From: Fidelibacterota bacterium MT.SAG.3
GTDB lineage: Bacteria > Fidelibacterota > SORT01
Reading direction: 5' to 3'
Assembly: GCA_004402895.1 (NCBI GenBank)
Contig: SORT01000015.1
Span: forward strand, 1 to 37,579
Length of the DNA stretch: 37,579 nucleotides
Shown here: positions 20,116-28,878 of the stretch, one piece after another
How the letters are laid out: the number at the start of each line of letters is the position of its first letter
Numbering within the stretch: the stretch's first letter is position 1
The notes under the pieces: model-generated
The model's database searches: none
What the model saw: only the letters and a program-made list of their open reading frames with translations
Told to the model about the DNA's origin: nothing
Position numbers and translations under genes: made by a program

Positions 20116-22104
20116 TTATTTTTGGAATATTTTCAGTCTGTCACCCGGTTTTATCGGTTGGTCATCAGCCCATGGATTCCACGAAAGCATGTCGGTTATT
20201 GTAACACCGTTCTTCCGTGCAATATTCCAAATCGTATCTCCTCTTTTAACCGTATGCACCTTCATTGTGAGACCTGCTCCGATATTATCCATCTCTACCA
20301 CTTTCATGGTCCAAATATCAAGAATTTCTCCTTCACTAATATCGTTTTTCTTTAGTGAGTTCCAAAGCTTTATTTCATCTTTTTTAACATCGAATTTACT
20401 TTCCAATGAGCTGAGAGATTCTCCATTGCGAACACTGTAACGCATAAGAAAAAGGCTCGGATCAGCCACAGAAAATTTTGGTTGTGACAGCTTCAGATAA
20501 TTCGGAATATATACCTTAATGACCTCCCCGGCGTAAATTGGTTTACCGTATCGCAGCCCGTTCCATTTTCGCAGCTTGAGAGCCGTCGTGTTGAAATACT
20601 CGGCGATATGACCGAGTGTATCTCCTTTTCTGACCTTATATTTAATGGCGTAAGAATTAGGAGGGTTCTCGGAAGGACTTTCAACTCTTTTAGACTTTGT
20701 AAGGTTCAGAACTTTGCCATTAGTCGGTATCAGCAGTGTACTCCCCGCCCTGATCGAGTTCCTGTTGCGAATTGAATTCAGGCTAATTATCTGATTCAAA
20801 GATACGCCGTATTTTGTTGCTATTGCCGAAAGAGCTTCTCCTCGTCTTACTTTATGTTTAATAGTACCCGTTCTCTCCGATTCAGGAAGTTCGGCAAAAT
20901 TTTTATTGAAAAGTTCAGCGGTCCCGTAAGGGATCAGAAGCTTATACCCTTTTGATGTAGGAGGTGTGGATTTTCGCCTCAGTTCCGGATTTAATCTGAT
21001 GAGCTCGCTGATGTTGACACCGGCGGCTTTTGAGAGGACGCTTAGATTGATGCTCCCTCCGATCTTGACTTCATCATATGAAAGAGGAGACTCGGGAGTC
21101 ACGTCAAATCCGAATGCTGCCGCATTTTCACCAATAATGGTAGCGGCTATGAATGAAGGCACATAATTCCTTGTTTCACGCGGAAGAGTGGTAAGCTCCC
21201 AATAATTATCTGTATTATTCCGTTTCATTGCTCTTTTGACCCGCTGAGAGCCTGAGTTATATGCAGCCATGGCGAGGTACCAGTCTCCGAATTCAGCGTA
21301 CAGGTCTTTAAGATATTTTGCAGCCGCACGGGTAGATTTTTCCGGGTCTCTGCGCTCGTCCACCCACCAGTCTCTCCTTAACCCATACATCCTGCCAGTT
21401 CCATAGATGAATTGCCAAGGTCCTGCCGCATGCGCCCATGAATACGCTCTCGGAGAGAAACCGCTCTCCACCATCGCTAAATAGACTAATTCCTTGGGCA
21501 GGTCATTTGATTCAAGGATCGCTTCGAACATCTCCAGATAAGTCCCTTTCCTCTTCAACCATAACTCAAATGATTCTGAGGCATCCGTTTGGAAAAATCG
21601 AATTATCCTCATAACATTGGCATTCACTTCAAGCGGTATATCCGTTCCAAGGTCATTCGCGTAATCCTGTAAAACCTTTATCGCCAAACTTGAGCTGTCA
21701 TCCATAGCGTCAAAGAGTTCAAGCTTCTCCATGAGACTTATATCCGATGCGTCTCCGTATTTGAGCCTGAGCCTTCGCAGCGAGAGTGTATAATCTTTAG
21801 ACACTTTATTCGCCGTTGCCTGAAATTCCTTCTCGAAAGTCTTTGTGGTCTTGCTTGTGAGCTGAATATCCTCAAGTACCGATATTGCAAGCTCATATTC
21901 TTCACGCATTCGAGACGTATCTGAGATCTCTTCCGATATCAACGCTTGAGCATAATGGATCTTCGCATCCCTTAACGCTTCCCAGTCATCTACCTCAAGC
22001 GTTGTGGCGGCAATTTCAAATTTTCCGGCGTTCTCCTGAGGAGCGGTTGAACACCCCAAACTAAAAATAACGAGTAGCGCCGGCGCAAACTTCTTTATTA
22101 TCAT
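20116..22104 (-). CDS. MltD-like membrane-bound lytic transglycosylase with four LysM domains
   Basis: The 662-residue enzyme cleaves the glycan backbone of peptidoglycan to anhydro-muropeptides. A lipoprotein signal ends at IFSLGC (Cys18), so it is anchored on the periplasmic side of a membrane. The SLT domain has the catalytic Glu213 (MVESGFSP), then AAGPWQFIYGTGRMYGL and AAYNSGSQRVKRA. Four LysM peptidoglycan-binding repeats follow at about 403-450, 478-528, 545-590 and 613-660, each opening with a (K/R).V..G..L..I-type string (for example KYKVRKGDTLGHIAEYF). MltD of Escherichia coli has two LysM repeats, so this is an enlarged version. It heads the operon with sppA and HU and has a predicted promoter at 22139-22167. 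Confidence 0.93.
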   Translation of the reverse strand: MIIKKFAPALLVIFSLGCSTAPQENAGKFEIAATTLEVDDWEALRDAKIHYAQALISEEISDTSRMREEYELAISVLEDIQLTSKTTKTFEKEFQATANKVSKDYTLSLRRLRLKYGDASDISLMEKLELFDAMDDSSSLAIKVLQDYANDLGTDIPLEVNANVMRIIRFFQTDASESFELWLKRKGTYLEMFEAILESNDLPKELVYLAMVESGFSPRAYSWAHAAGPWQFIYGTGRMYGLRRDWWVDERRDPEKSTRAAAKYLKDLYAEFGDWYLAMAAYNSGSQRVKRAMKRNNTDNYWELTTLPRETRNYVPSFIAATIIGENAAAFGFDVTPESPLSYDEVKIGGSINLSVLSKAAGVNISELIRLNPELRRKSTPPTSKGYKLLIPYGTAELFNKNFAELPESERTGTIKHKVRRGEALSAIATKYGVSLNQIISLNSIRNRNSIRAGSTLLIPTNGKVLNLTKSKRVESPSENPPNSYAIKYKVRKGDTLGHIAEYFNTTALKLRKWNGLRYGKPIYAGEVIKVYIPNYLKLSQPKFSVADPSLFLMRYSVRNGESLSSLESKFDVKKDEIKLWNSLKKNDISEGEILDIWTMKVVEMDNIGAGLTMKVHTVKRGDTIWNIARKNGVTITDMLSWNPWADDQPIKPGDRLKIFQK

Positions 22105-22138
22105 ATGTTTATACGTCCCTCTTTAACAAACTGGTTGA

Positions 22139-22167
22139 AAGATATGGTCGAACCTTCTTTAAGTCAA
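22139..22167 (-). promoter_or_regulatory. Predicted promoter of the lytic transglycosylase operon
   Basis: On the minus strand TTGACT (22162-22167), a 17-base spacer and TATCTT (22139-22144). The -35 is again followed by TA. It lies 35 bases before the ATG at 22104. The -10 matches consensus in four of six positions. Confidence 0.5.
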
Positions 22168-22184
22168 ACTCTTTTTGGATTTTA

Positions 22185-22203
22185 GCTCTCCTATAACTCT
22201 ACC
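22185..22203. repeat. Direct repeat flanking rfaE2, copy A
   Basis: GCTCTCCTATAACTCTACC lies just beyond the stop codon of the rfaE2 gene. It matches copy B at 22672-22689 except for one extra C. Copy B contains the start of rfaE2, so the two copies bracket almost the whole gene. Confidence 0.65.
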
Positions 22204-22218
22204 GAAAGCATGGGAGAG

Positions 22219-22692
22219 TCAATCTCCTGATTTGATCTTATCAATCAATGAGCTCGTCGAAAAGCCTTCTTTAAAAGGAATCAGCTCAACTTTGCCGCCG
22301 TAGGATTCCACGATATCCTTTCCTACTACCTCATCCGCTGAATAGTCAGCGCCCTTAACCAACAGATCGGGTCTGACCAAGCTGATCATATTTATCGGAG
22401 TCCCTTCGGAAAACAGGGTGACATAATCTACACACTCCAATCCTGCCAAGAGTGCGGCTCTATCTTCTTCACCATTGAAGGGCCGATCGGGTCCTTTGAT
22501 CGCTTTTGCCGATTCATCCGTGTTTACGCCCACTATAAGGATATCTCCCAATTTCTTGCTCCTTTTCAGATAATCAAGATGACCCGCATGTAGGATATCG
22601 AACACCCCGTTCGTAAAAACGATTTTTAATCCTTCACTTCTGCTCTCTTCTAAAAGCCGGCTCAATTCTTCGCTCTCTATAACTCTACCCAA
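22219..22692 (-). CDS. rfaE2: D-glycero-beta-D-manno-heptose-1-phosphate adenylyltransferase (RfaE2/HldE C-domain type)
   Basis: This nucleotidyltransferase activates heptose-1-phosphate with ATP for lipopolysaccharide inner core or related glycans. The cytidylyltransferase-like core shows FTNGVFDILHAGHLDYLKRS (the HxGH motif as HAGH), VGVNTDESAKAIKGPDRP, and PDLLVKGADYSADEVVGKDI, then the C-terminal GFSTSSLIDKI. At 157 residues it is the stand-alone adenylyltransferase without the RfaE1 kinase half. The only usable start is TTG 22692, which overlaps the upstream short reading frame by 8 bases and lies in one copy of an 18-base direct repeat. Context with PlsC and envelope genes fits outer-membrane biogenesis. 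Confidence 0.9.
   Translation of the reverse strand: MGRVIESEELSRLLEESRSEGLKIVFTNGVFDILHAGHLDYLKRSKKLGDILIVGVNTDESAKAIKGPDRPFNGEEDRAALLAGLECVDYVTLFSEGTPINMISLVRPDLLVKGADYSADEVVGKDIVESYGGKVELIPFKEGFSTSSLIDKIKSGD
22672..22689. repeat. Direct repeat flanking rfaE2, copy B
   Basis: GCTCTCTATAACTCTACC covers codons 2-7 of rfaE2 and the last bases of the preceding DUF2851 fragment. It matches copy A at 22185-22203 over 18 bases with one gap. The two copies are about 487 bases apart. Confidence 0.65.
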
Positions 22693-22915
22693 TCGATTGA
22701 ATCCTGCTGCTGATAGAGAGAGGACAGTTACTTACCTCAGCTTTTGAACACCACCGTTCATAGAGCTGCAGCATCCCTTGCTGGACAATCGCCGAACTCG
22801 AAAACATCATATGCTCCGGAGAACAGGGCAGAGCGAATCTTCTGACATGTTTCAAAACGGAATTGTCCTCTTCCGGAGGGTACAAAAAGAGTATTCTGTC
22901 AACTTTGGCTGCCAT
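22685..22915 (-). pseudogene. Detached C-terminal fragment of a DUF2851 protein
   Basis: The 76-codon frame reads like the end of DUF2851 proteins: after a short lead comes LPCSPEHMMFSSSAIVQQ and then GMLQLYERWCSKAEVSNCP, the conserved 'SA..QQG..QLY..yC....C' tail. The frame starts with an ATG that shares one base with the stop of the longer DUF2851 frame (TGATG), so it could be translated by coupling as a separate peptide. Joining the two frames still leaves out the usual middle part (the 'RP.N.P.RR' region), which suggests an internal deletion plus frame change. The alternative is a real two-gene split. Family recognition is from memory. Confidence 0.5.
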
Positions 22916-23760
22916 CAGTCTGTCTTGTTCTTCTTCCAGTTTTTACTCAACAGCCGCATTCTGCTGTCGGTAACGCCCGTTTCGAGTAGCCCCGAAAGAC
23001 CGAACATCAGTGATTCGAGTTGAATGCCTGTATCATTGTCGCTGGAAACCTCTCTGATGATTTTTCGTATTTTGGAGAGACGTAATAAACTGCTGAAACA
23101 GCTGAATTGCGAGGTGTTCTTGGAGTATCCGAGAGCTCTGGCAAACCCGCGATAAAAAAGCTCGCCGTAACTGTTTCCCGATTCCAATTGCAACTTGAAC
23201 TTTTTGCGCTTCTGATTCAGCCGTTCACGGCCTAATCTAACTAATAAAAGATAGATCTCTCCCGGATTCAGTTCCGACATTTCATGATAACAACCATCCT
23301 CCCAAGGCCACTTGGGTTTTCTGTTTATCCTTGCATCCCAATCGGCCGATAGAGGCAGATAGACTATAGGGATCTCCTTATCATCTTTACTCAATGTGAC
23401 GTCATCAGCTGATTTGAATGCTACAACATGCAATATGACATTTGTATATGCTCCGTCAGAGTGATGATGATGGTCATACCAGGAACGTGCGTTAAGATGT
23501 ATTTCTATATCACCCTTAATGGCAACACCCCCGATCAACAACAACGCATTTTGAAAATCCGGACCCAAATCTCTGTTTGGAACACCCGGTTCGATAACGA
23601 CTACCTTATCTCCGGAGTTGGTTGTGAGTTTTCCGGATAATCTCTTTCCATACCTGAACCATCTTAATGCTAAATCGTTCTCTTTGAGCCTCTCCCCTAT
23701 ATATTTTCTATTTACCTCGGAAATAAATTTTGATGAAGTTACTCTATTGCTATATTGCAT
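22915..23760 (-). CDS. DUF2851 family protein, N-terminal two-thirds (gene probably broken)
   Basis: The 281 residues carry the DUF2851 signature: KLTTNSGDKVVVIEPG, PNRDLGPDFQNALLLIGGV, IKGDIEIHLNARSWYDHHHH, DGAYTNVILHVVAF and later GELFYRGFARALGYSKN. The histidine/aspartate-rich middle suggests metal binding, but the family has no established function; it is common in Bacteroidetes and relatives. Full-length members have about 420-450 residues, so this one ends early, shortly after the SLMFGLSGLLETG segment. The missing tail appears in the next frame (22685-22915). The start overlaps plsC by 11 bases in the same leftward transcription unit. It may be a pseudogene or a naturally split protein; sequencing error is a third option. 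Confidence 0.72.
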   Translation of the reverse strand: MQYSNRVTSSKFISEVNRKYIGERLKENDLALRWFRYGKRLSGKLTTNSGDKVVVIEPGVPNRDLGPDFQNALLLIGGVAIKGDIEIHLNARSWYDHHHHSDGAYTNVILHVVAFKSADDVTLSKDDKEIPIVYLPLSADWDARINRKPKWPWEDGCYHEMSELNPGEIYLLLVRLGRERLNQKRKKFKLQLESGNSYGELFYRGFARALGYSKNTSQFSCFSSLLRLSKIRKIIREVSSDNDTGIQLESLMFGLSGLLETGVTDSRMRLLSKNWKKNKTD

Positions 23761-24478
23761 CTTCCTCCACCAAGTTCTTTATCACCTCATCTCGGATGGT
23801 GGAAACCAACTGATGCCTGGCAGAAATATCCTTTCCTTCTGTGGAGATCGGTTTTCCTATCGTCATTTTTATTTTTCCAGACTTGACCAGATAGACTCCC
23901 TTAGCCGCAAGAGACGCGCTACCGGATATAGATACCGGCACGATCGGAATCCCCATCGATAAAGCCAATATCACCCCTCCCTTCTTGAACCTTCCCACTT
24001 CGCCGTTCAGACTCCTTGTGCCTTCTGCAAAAACAAGAGCTGAATATCCCCGTTTCTTCAGTACGATAGCCGCTTCTTTAAGACTCTTCACAGCCGATTC
24101 CAAGTTTCCGCGGTCGATCTTGATATGCCCCGCGCTGAGAAGAGCCGGACCGAACAGCGGGATTTTGAATAGTTCTTTTTTTGCGAGAAATCTCAACTGA
24201 AAGGGTAATCCGAGACAAACGGTCGGTATGTCCAAGAGGCTTGCGTGATTTGAGATAAAAATATAGCTTTCTCCCTGTGTTATATTTTCGAGACCGTTTA
24301 CTTCTATTTTTACGCCTGCCAGTTTCAGAAGAAACCACGCCCACTTACTCATTATGAATTGCACACTCTTTCCCTGACGGTCGAACAACATTATTATCAT
24401 ACTGATGACGCTTGTTACTGCCGTTCCCAAACTTCCAAAAACTAATGCCAAAATAGAACGGATCATCCCTTTATCCAC
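23750..24478 (-). CDS. plsC: 1-acyl-sn-glycerol-3-phosphate acyltransferase
   Basis: This membrane enzyme adds the second acyl chain to lysophosphatidic acid in phospholipid synthesis. Acyltransferase blocks are visible: NHASLLD (H78-x4-D83), IKIDRG, FAEGTRS and VPVSISGS. The N-terminus has a hydrophobic anchor (about 8-31). The frame opens at GTG 24478, overlapping serS by 8 bases; ATG at codon 5 (24466) is an equally likely start. At about 240 residues it is of typical length. It lies between serS and the DUF2851 gene, all overlapping, so one operon. Confidence 0.93.
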   Translation of the reverse strand: MDKGMIRSILALVFGSLGTAVTSVISMIIMLFDRQGKSVQFIMSKWAWFLLKLAGVKIEVNGLENITQGESYIFISNHASLLDIPTVCLGLPFQLRFLAKKELFKIPLFGPALLSAGHIKIDRGNLESAVKSLKEAAIVLKKRGYSALVFAEGTRSLNGEVGRFKKGGVILALSMGIPIVPVSISGSASLAAKGVYLVKSGKIKMTIGKPISTEGKDISARHQLVSTIRDEVIKNLVEEDAI

Positions 24479-25748
24479 TATCGTTCTTAATAACTGACTC
24501 GCCGAAGTATGGTATCAAGGCCTCCGGGAGGTGAATAGTGCCCTCTTCCGTCTGATGAGTTTCCAACAACGCAACCATTAATCGTGAAGTTGCGAGACCA
24601 CTCCCGTTAAGTGTGTGAACAAAATCAATCTTTCCATCGCTCTTTCTGTATCGGATATTTCCACGTCTCGCTTGAAATGCTTCAAAATTACTGCAGGAGG
24701 AGACTTCAAGATATTTCTCTTCTCCCGGAGCCCATACTTCAATATCGTAACATTTTGCCGCGGCAAATGAAAGGTCGCCCGTCGAAAGCTCGACAACTCT
24801 ATAATGAAGTTCGAGCCTCTTTAGAATTTCTTCCGCATTGGAAACTATCTTTTCTAATTCTTCGTAGGAATTTTCGGGCTCACAAAATTTTACTAGCTCC
24901 ACCTTATTGAACTGATGCACACGCAGAAAACCATGTGTATCCTTTCCGTATGACCCTGCTTCTCTTCTAAAACAAGCGGAATATGCCGCATAACAGATCG
25001 GCAGCTCCTCAGCCGAGAGAATCTCATCACGGTGAATATTCGTGACAGGCACCTCGGCGGTAGGTATGAGAAAAAGGTCTTCTAAGGATGTCTTATACAT
25101 ATCTTCTTCAAATTTAGGCAATTGCCCTGTAGTGAGGGCGCTCTCCCTGTTTACCAAGAATGGCGGAAATACCTCCTTGTATCCGTTTTCAGTAGTTTGG
25201 ATATCTAACATGAAGTTGATCAAACTTCGCTCTAATTTCGCTCCACTGCCCATATACAGCGGGAAACCTGATCCGGAGAGCTTGGATGCTCTTTTGAAAT
25301 CGAGCAGACCCAAAGCTTCGCCTAATTCAAGATGGTCTTTCAGCTCAAACTCGTATTTCGGTTTTTCCATCCATTCCCGCACAAATTTATTATCAGACGA
25401 GTCCTTCCCTTTAGGCACCGACTCATGTGGAATGTTCGGAATCCGTAACATCTCTTCATTCAGATGAGATTCTGTTTCACGCAACGACACTTCGACAGCT
25501 TTGATTTTTTGGGAGAGTTCCCTCATCTCCGTGATCTTATCCTCCGTATCCTCCCCGTTCTTCTTTGAGATGCTGATCTCTTCGGAAACTTTGTTACGGA
25601 GTGCGCGAAGAGATTCAACTTCTTCTAAAATTCTTCGTCTTCGACGGTCATATTCAACTATACTCCCAATGTCCGTCTTGTCGCCTTTAAGAGAAATGGA
25701 CTCGGTTATGAAAGATGGGTTATCTCTTATTATCTTCAGATCAAGCAT
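24471..25748 (-). CDS. serS: Seryl-tRNA synthetase
   Basis: This class II synthetase charges tRNA-Ser (and tRNA-Sec where present). The N-terminal long antiparallel coiled coil that grips the tRNA variable arm spans about residues 30-105. The catalytic core has TAEVPVTNIHRDE, motif 2 CFRREAGSYGKDTHGFLRVH and motif 3 LNGSGLATSRLMVALLE. At 425 residues it is complete. ATG start. It heads the serS-plsC-DUF2851-rfaE2 run; the 82 bases upstream separate it from the Wzi gene. Confidence 0.97.
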   Translation of the reverse strand: MLDLKIIRDNPSFITESISLKGDKTDIGSIVEYDRRRRRILEEVESLRALRNKVSEEISISKKNGEDTEDKITEMRELSQKIKAVEVSLRETESHLNEEMLRIPNIPHESVPKGKDSSDNKFVREWMEKPKYEFELKDHLELGEALGLLDFKRASKLSGSGFPLYMGSGAKLERSLINFMLDIQTTENGYKEVFPPFLVNRESALTTGQLPKFEEDMYKTSLEDLFLIPTAEVPVTNIHRDEILSAEELPICYAAYSACFRREAGSYGKDTHGFLRVHQFNKVELVKFCEPENSYEELEKIVSNAEEILKRLELHYRVVELSTGDLSFAAAKCYDIEVWAPGEEKYLEVSSCSNFEAFQARRGNIRYRKSDGKIDFVHTLNGSGLATSRLMVALLETHQTEEGTIHLPEALIPYFGESVIKNDSG

Positions 25749-25830
25749 ACATTAGGAATATAATCCATTTTCCACTAAAAATAAAGTACTCACTCACTTC
25801 TAATTTCAATGATATATTCTTCAATTCTGA

Positions 25831-27411
25831 TCAAAAATCTAATTTGTATGACAAGTATGCTACGCTGTTTATCCGGTCATCTCCTTCGATCCTGTTAAAA
25901 TTCTTCCAATCCAAAGTTCCTATTTCGATCTGAAAAAATTGATCTTTTGCAAATTCAAGCGTGTATTTTAATGAATAACTGTATCTCCGTTCCACAGTTC
26001 CCGAAAGGAACTCCTTTGCATCGAATAATTCTTCACTCTCGGGATATGAAATATTCTCATCCAAACCCCCTCTTCTCAGCATCGACCATGACAGCGTGAC
26101 CGAGCTTCGCCAGTTTGGTCTGTTCACATACGAAACAAGAATTTCATCTGAATCCGAACCGCTCCACTGTCCGATTATCCTGTTGTAATTTAAGTATTTA
26201 ATACCATCGAGTATGTGGGTATAGACGTACGGCTCGACTCTTGTATACTCCATCAGTAAGGAGGAATTGGAAAGATTCAACGGTTTTGTTAATTGGAGCC
26301 CTGCAAGGATCGCCCACTTATTGCCCCAATGGGTAAGAGGATTCTTGGTTAATTTATAATCGTCTATAAATAATTCCGCATATACTCTGCCGCTCTCTAT
26401 GCCATTGTATTCAACGTCAAAATTTAATCCGTTATTATCTCTGTTTCCGAGATGATGCTCAGCGATATGAAACGGCATTAGAGGCAGTGAATAAAGAATT
26501 TCAAACTTCGCCCTGTCATATATTACCGTCTCCCCTCCTCCTAATCTCAATCCTTCAAAGGGAATGAAATCGATCCTGTGGGCTGCTATTTTCTTGTTCC
26601 CGCTCGTTCCCCGGATATCGCCGATAAAACCGGAATAGCTCAACTTGCTGTATCGCACATCCAATCGTATCACATCCATCGGAGGATTTGTAGATGATAG
26701 AGTCACTCCGCTTCTGCTTCCCGGACCCCACCTTATCTTTTGCCGTCCTACCGTCAGATCAAGCCAAGGCAGACCGTATTTCAGGTAAGTGATGGCATCG
26801 TCTCTGTATAAAAACCCGTCGTATGCAACCGCAGGCAGACCTCTCGAAGGATCGGAGTTTGTCAGCGCCGGTTCCCCTCCGCTCACTTTTGTATTGATGA
26901 ATTCAAGATAAAAATGCAGACTTTCCGCTAAGTGACCTCTTACTCTTCCACCTAATGTCGTTCTTGAAATATTATCTTCAACTCCATCTTCATCCAATAC
27001 GCCGAAGTCATTTTCCTGCATGAAAATCGCGTCAACGGCAAACCAGGAATCCTCTTCCGACCAAGTGAACAGATGCCTCTCTCTAAATTCGGCGTCAATT
27101 TCATCATCCCTGTTTTTCGGATCCGAAAGCAGGTCACCCTTCAAACGATCAAGAATTCGGGACTCCGTCGGCGTCAGAAGGTCGGGATCTGCGGAATATT
27201 TTTTCTCAGCTTGCAACAGCAATTCCCCGAAACGGCTCCGCGTCAATGGCTTTACGCTGTTGAAATATCCGTTCATCATTCCCCTGCTGGATAAAATATC
27301 AAGAAAATCATAGCCCCAATAATCTGGATCAACATCTGTCGATTGTGCTCTTCCGGTTCCAAGAGCGAACAGCAATGTGATAATTGTCAGAGAAATTTTA
27401 ATCAGAGTCAT
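25831..27411 (-). CDS. Wzi-like outer-membrane capsule assembly protein
   Basis: The 526-residue protein has a signal peptide ending at GRAQ (about residue 23) followed by alternating amphipathic strands with aromatic girdles (for example YSYSLKYTLEFAKDQFFQIE, then YLSYKLDF as the last strand). It finishes in Phe, the signature of an outer-membrane beta-barrel. The N-terminal helical segment (YWGYDFLDILSSRGMMNGYF; SRFGELLLQAEKKY) and GRQKIRWGPG match the Wzi capsule-assembly family, which in E. coli holds group 1 capsule on the cell surface. It is coupled to the upstream glycosyl-phosphate transferase gene by a one-base gap and belongs to the polysaccharide cluster. Confidence 0.85.
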   Translation of the reverse strand: MTLIKISLTIITLLFALGTGRAQSTDVDPDYWGYDFLDILSSRGMMNGYFNSVKPLTRSRFGELLLQAEKKYSADPDLLTPTESRILDRLKGDLLSDPKNRDDEIDAEFRERHLFTWSEEDSWFAVDAIFMQENDFGVLDEDGVEDNISRTTLGGRVRGHLAESLHFYLEFINTKVSGGEPALTNSDPSRGLPAVAYDGFLYRDDAITYLKYGLPWLDLTVGRQKIRWGPGSRSGVTLSSTNPPMDVIRLDVRYSKLSYSGFIGDIRGTSGNKKIAAHRIDFIPFEGLRLGGGETVIYDRAKFEILYSLPLMPFHIAEHHLGNRDNNGLNFDVEYNGIESGRVYAELFIDDYKLTKNPLTHWGNKWAILAGLQLTKPLNLSNSSLLMEYTRVEPYVYTHILDGIKYLNYNRIIGQWSGSDSDEILVSYVNRPNWRSSVTLSWSMLRRGGLDENISYPESEELFDAKEFLSGTVERRYSYSLKYTLEFAKDQFFQIEIGTLDWKNFNRIEGDDRINSVAYLSYKLDF

Positions 27412-27412
27412 A

Positions 27413-28825
27413 TTAAGGAGATCTGAAATGACCTTTCCCGCTGATCATCACCTTTATTGTCGAAAGAATGATCTTAAAATCCATTCTCAACGACATATTC
27501 TCGATATAAAACAGATCGTATCTCAGCTTTCGTTTTACATCGTCAAGTGATTCGTCATACTTATGTTTGATCTGCGCCCAGCCTGTGATCCCCGGTCTGA
27601 TTCTTAATCGTTTCGTATAAAGCGGCATCTCTTTCTTTAATTGATCAACAAAATACTGCCGCTCCGGTCTTGGTCCCACTAAACTCATATCACCCATGAG
27701 CACATTTATGAATTGCGGAATTTCGTCGATTCTACTTGTTCGAAGAAACTTCCCTATTCTTGTCACTCTCGGATCATCCTCTGTAGCCCACACAGGACCT
27801 GTTTTACTTTCTGCATCACTGCTCATCGATCTGAATTTAAAAATGTTGAAGCGCTTACCCTCTTTCCCAACACGTTCCTGCCGATAAAGTATCTTTCCCT
27901 TTGAATCTATTTTGATCAGAATACCGATGAGCAGCCAAAAAGGTATAAAAACTCCTATTACCCCTATCGAGATCAGAATATCTATAAGTCTTTTGAACGA
28001 CACCTCCCATGCGGGCATGAACTCCGGCAGAATATCTATCAGCGGTAATCCGTATATCTGATTTGTGCGTGCCTGACCGCTGATAATATCGTACATATCA
28101 GGACTTATCTTTATTCCGACAGATTCACCGTTAACATAATTTATCACGTCTAACAATCGCTTATGATCGTTTGAAGACAATGCCAAGATCACTTCTTTGA
28201 TATCATATTCTTTTATTATTTTAGGAAGTTCGGTAATCTCTCCAATCACTTCTGAGCCTTGGTCGGTTTCCCCTATATCTTCCGCCCTCGTGGATACGAA
28301 TCCGACTACAGAATAACCTAATCCCGGAAATGATTTGATCCTCTTATTCAATGCTTTTGAGCGTTCGTTCCATCCTACCAGTATTGAAGGATATAACTCC
28401 CTGCCATCCATAAAACGCTTTCTTTGAACGGTACGGAAGAACAATCTCCCGCCTCCGACAATAACAATCATTCCGAGCCAATATGTTATTACTAAGATTT
28501 TCCCCGGTGAGATAATATTATCTAACTGTAAAGTTAAAAGTATCAACAGCAGGGATCCTACTGAAACGATCTTAATTACGCTCAACGTTTCATCAATCCG
28601 TGATGCAGGAGATTTAATCGAATAGAGTCCGGAAAACCAGAAAAAGAGTATCCAGCCCAACGACACTATCAGGGCAGGAAATGGAATATCCGCAATGAAA
28701 AGGGGTACCGGATTGTCGACTATACCTGTCTTGAACTTGAACATGTAAAAAAGAAACATCGCGATAAATGTGGTGATAAAATCGATCAGCACTAATAATA
28801 TCGTCTCGTTTTTTCTAAGATTCAT
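27413..28825 (-). CDS. Exopolysaccharide initiating sugar-phosphate transferase (undecaprenyl-phosphate glycosylphosphotransferase)
   Basis: The 470-residue integral membrane enzyme attaches the first sugar phosphate to undecaprenyl phosphate at the start of repeat-unit synthesis. Four N-terminal membrane segments (to about residue 130) and a CoA-binding-like domain (about 145-245) precede a membrane helix (about 280-305) and the catalytic domain with KIDSKGKILYRQERVGKEGK, FNIFKFRSM, SRIDEIPQFINVLMGDMSLV and GPRPERQYFV. This layout is that of the WbaP/WcaJ group; the sugar cannot be read from sequence. It lies 53 bases after the Wza-like gene and one base before the Wzi-like gene. Confidence 0.92.
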   Translation of the reverse strand: MNLRKNETILLVLIDFITTFIAMFLFYMFKFKTGIVDNPVPLFIADIPFPALIVSLGWILFFWFSGLYSIKSPASRIDETLSVIKIVSVGSLLLILLTLQLDNIISPGKILVITYWLGMIVIVGGGRLFFRTVQRKRFMDGRELYPSILVGWNERSKALNKRIKSFPGLGYSVVGFVSTRAEDIGETDQGSEVIGEITELPKIIKEYDIKEVILALSSNDHKRLLDVINYVNGESVGIKISPDMYDIISGQARTNQIYGLPLIDILPEFMPAWEVSFKRLIDILISIGVIGVFIPFWLLIGILIKIDSKGKILYRQERVGKEGKRFNIFKFRSMSSDAESKTGPVWATEDDPRVTRIGKFLRTSRIDEIPQFINVLMGDMSLVGPRPERQYFVDQLKKEMPLYTKRLRIRPGITGWAQIKHKYDESLDDVKRKLRYDLFYIENMSLRMDFKIILSTIKVMISGKGHFRSP

Positions 28826-28878
28826 CTAAGTCTGTTATTCTTGTTCGATCATTTAGCTTTTCTTGCGAGAGCTCATTC

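Noticed and set aside
19997-20440. 147-codon plus-strand open frame
   Set aside because: It is antisense to sppA and the LysM lipoprotein, both of which have unmistakable domain motifs.
25042-25467. 141-codon plus-strand open frame
   Set aside because: It lies antisense to seryl-tRNA synthetase and shows no protein-like pattern.
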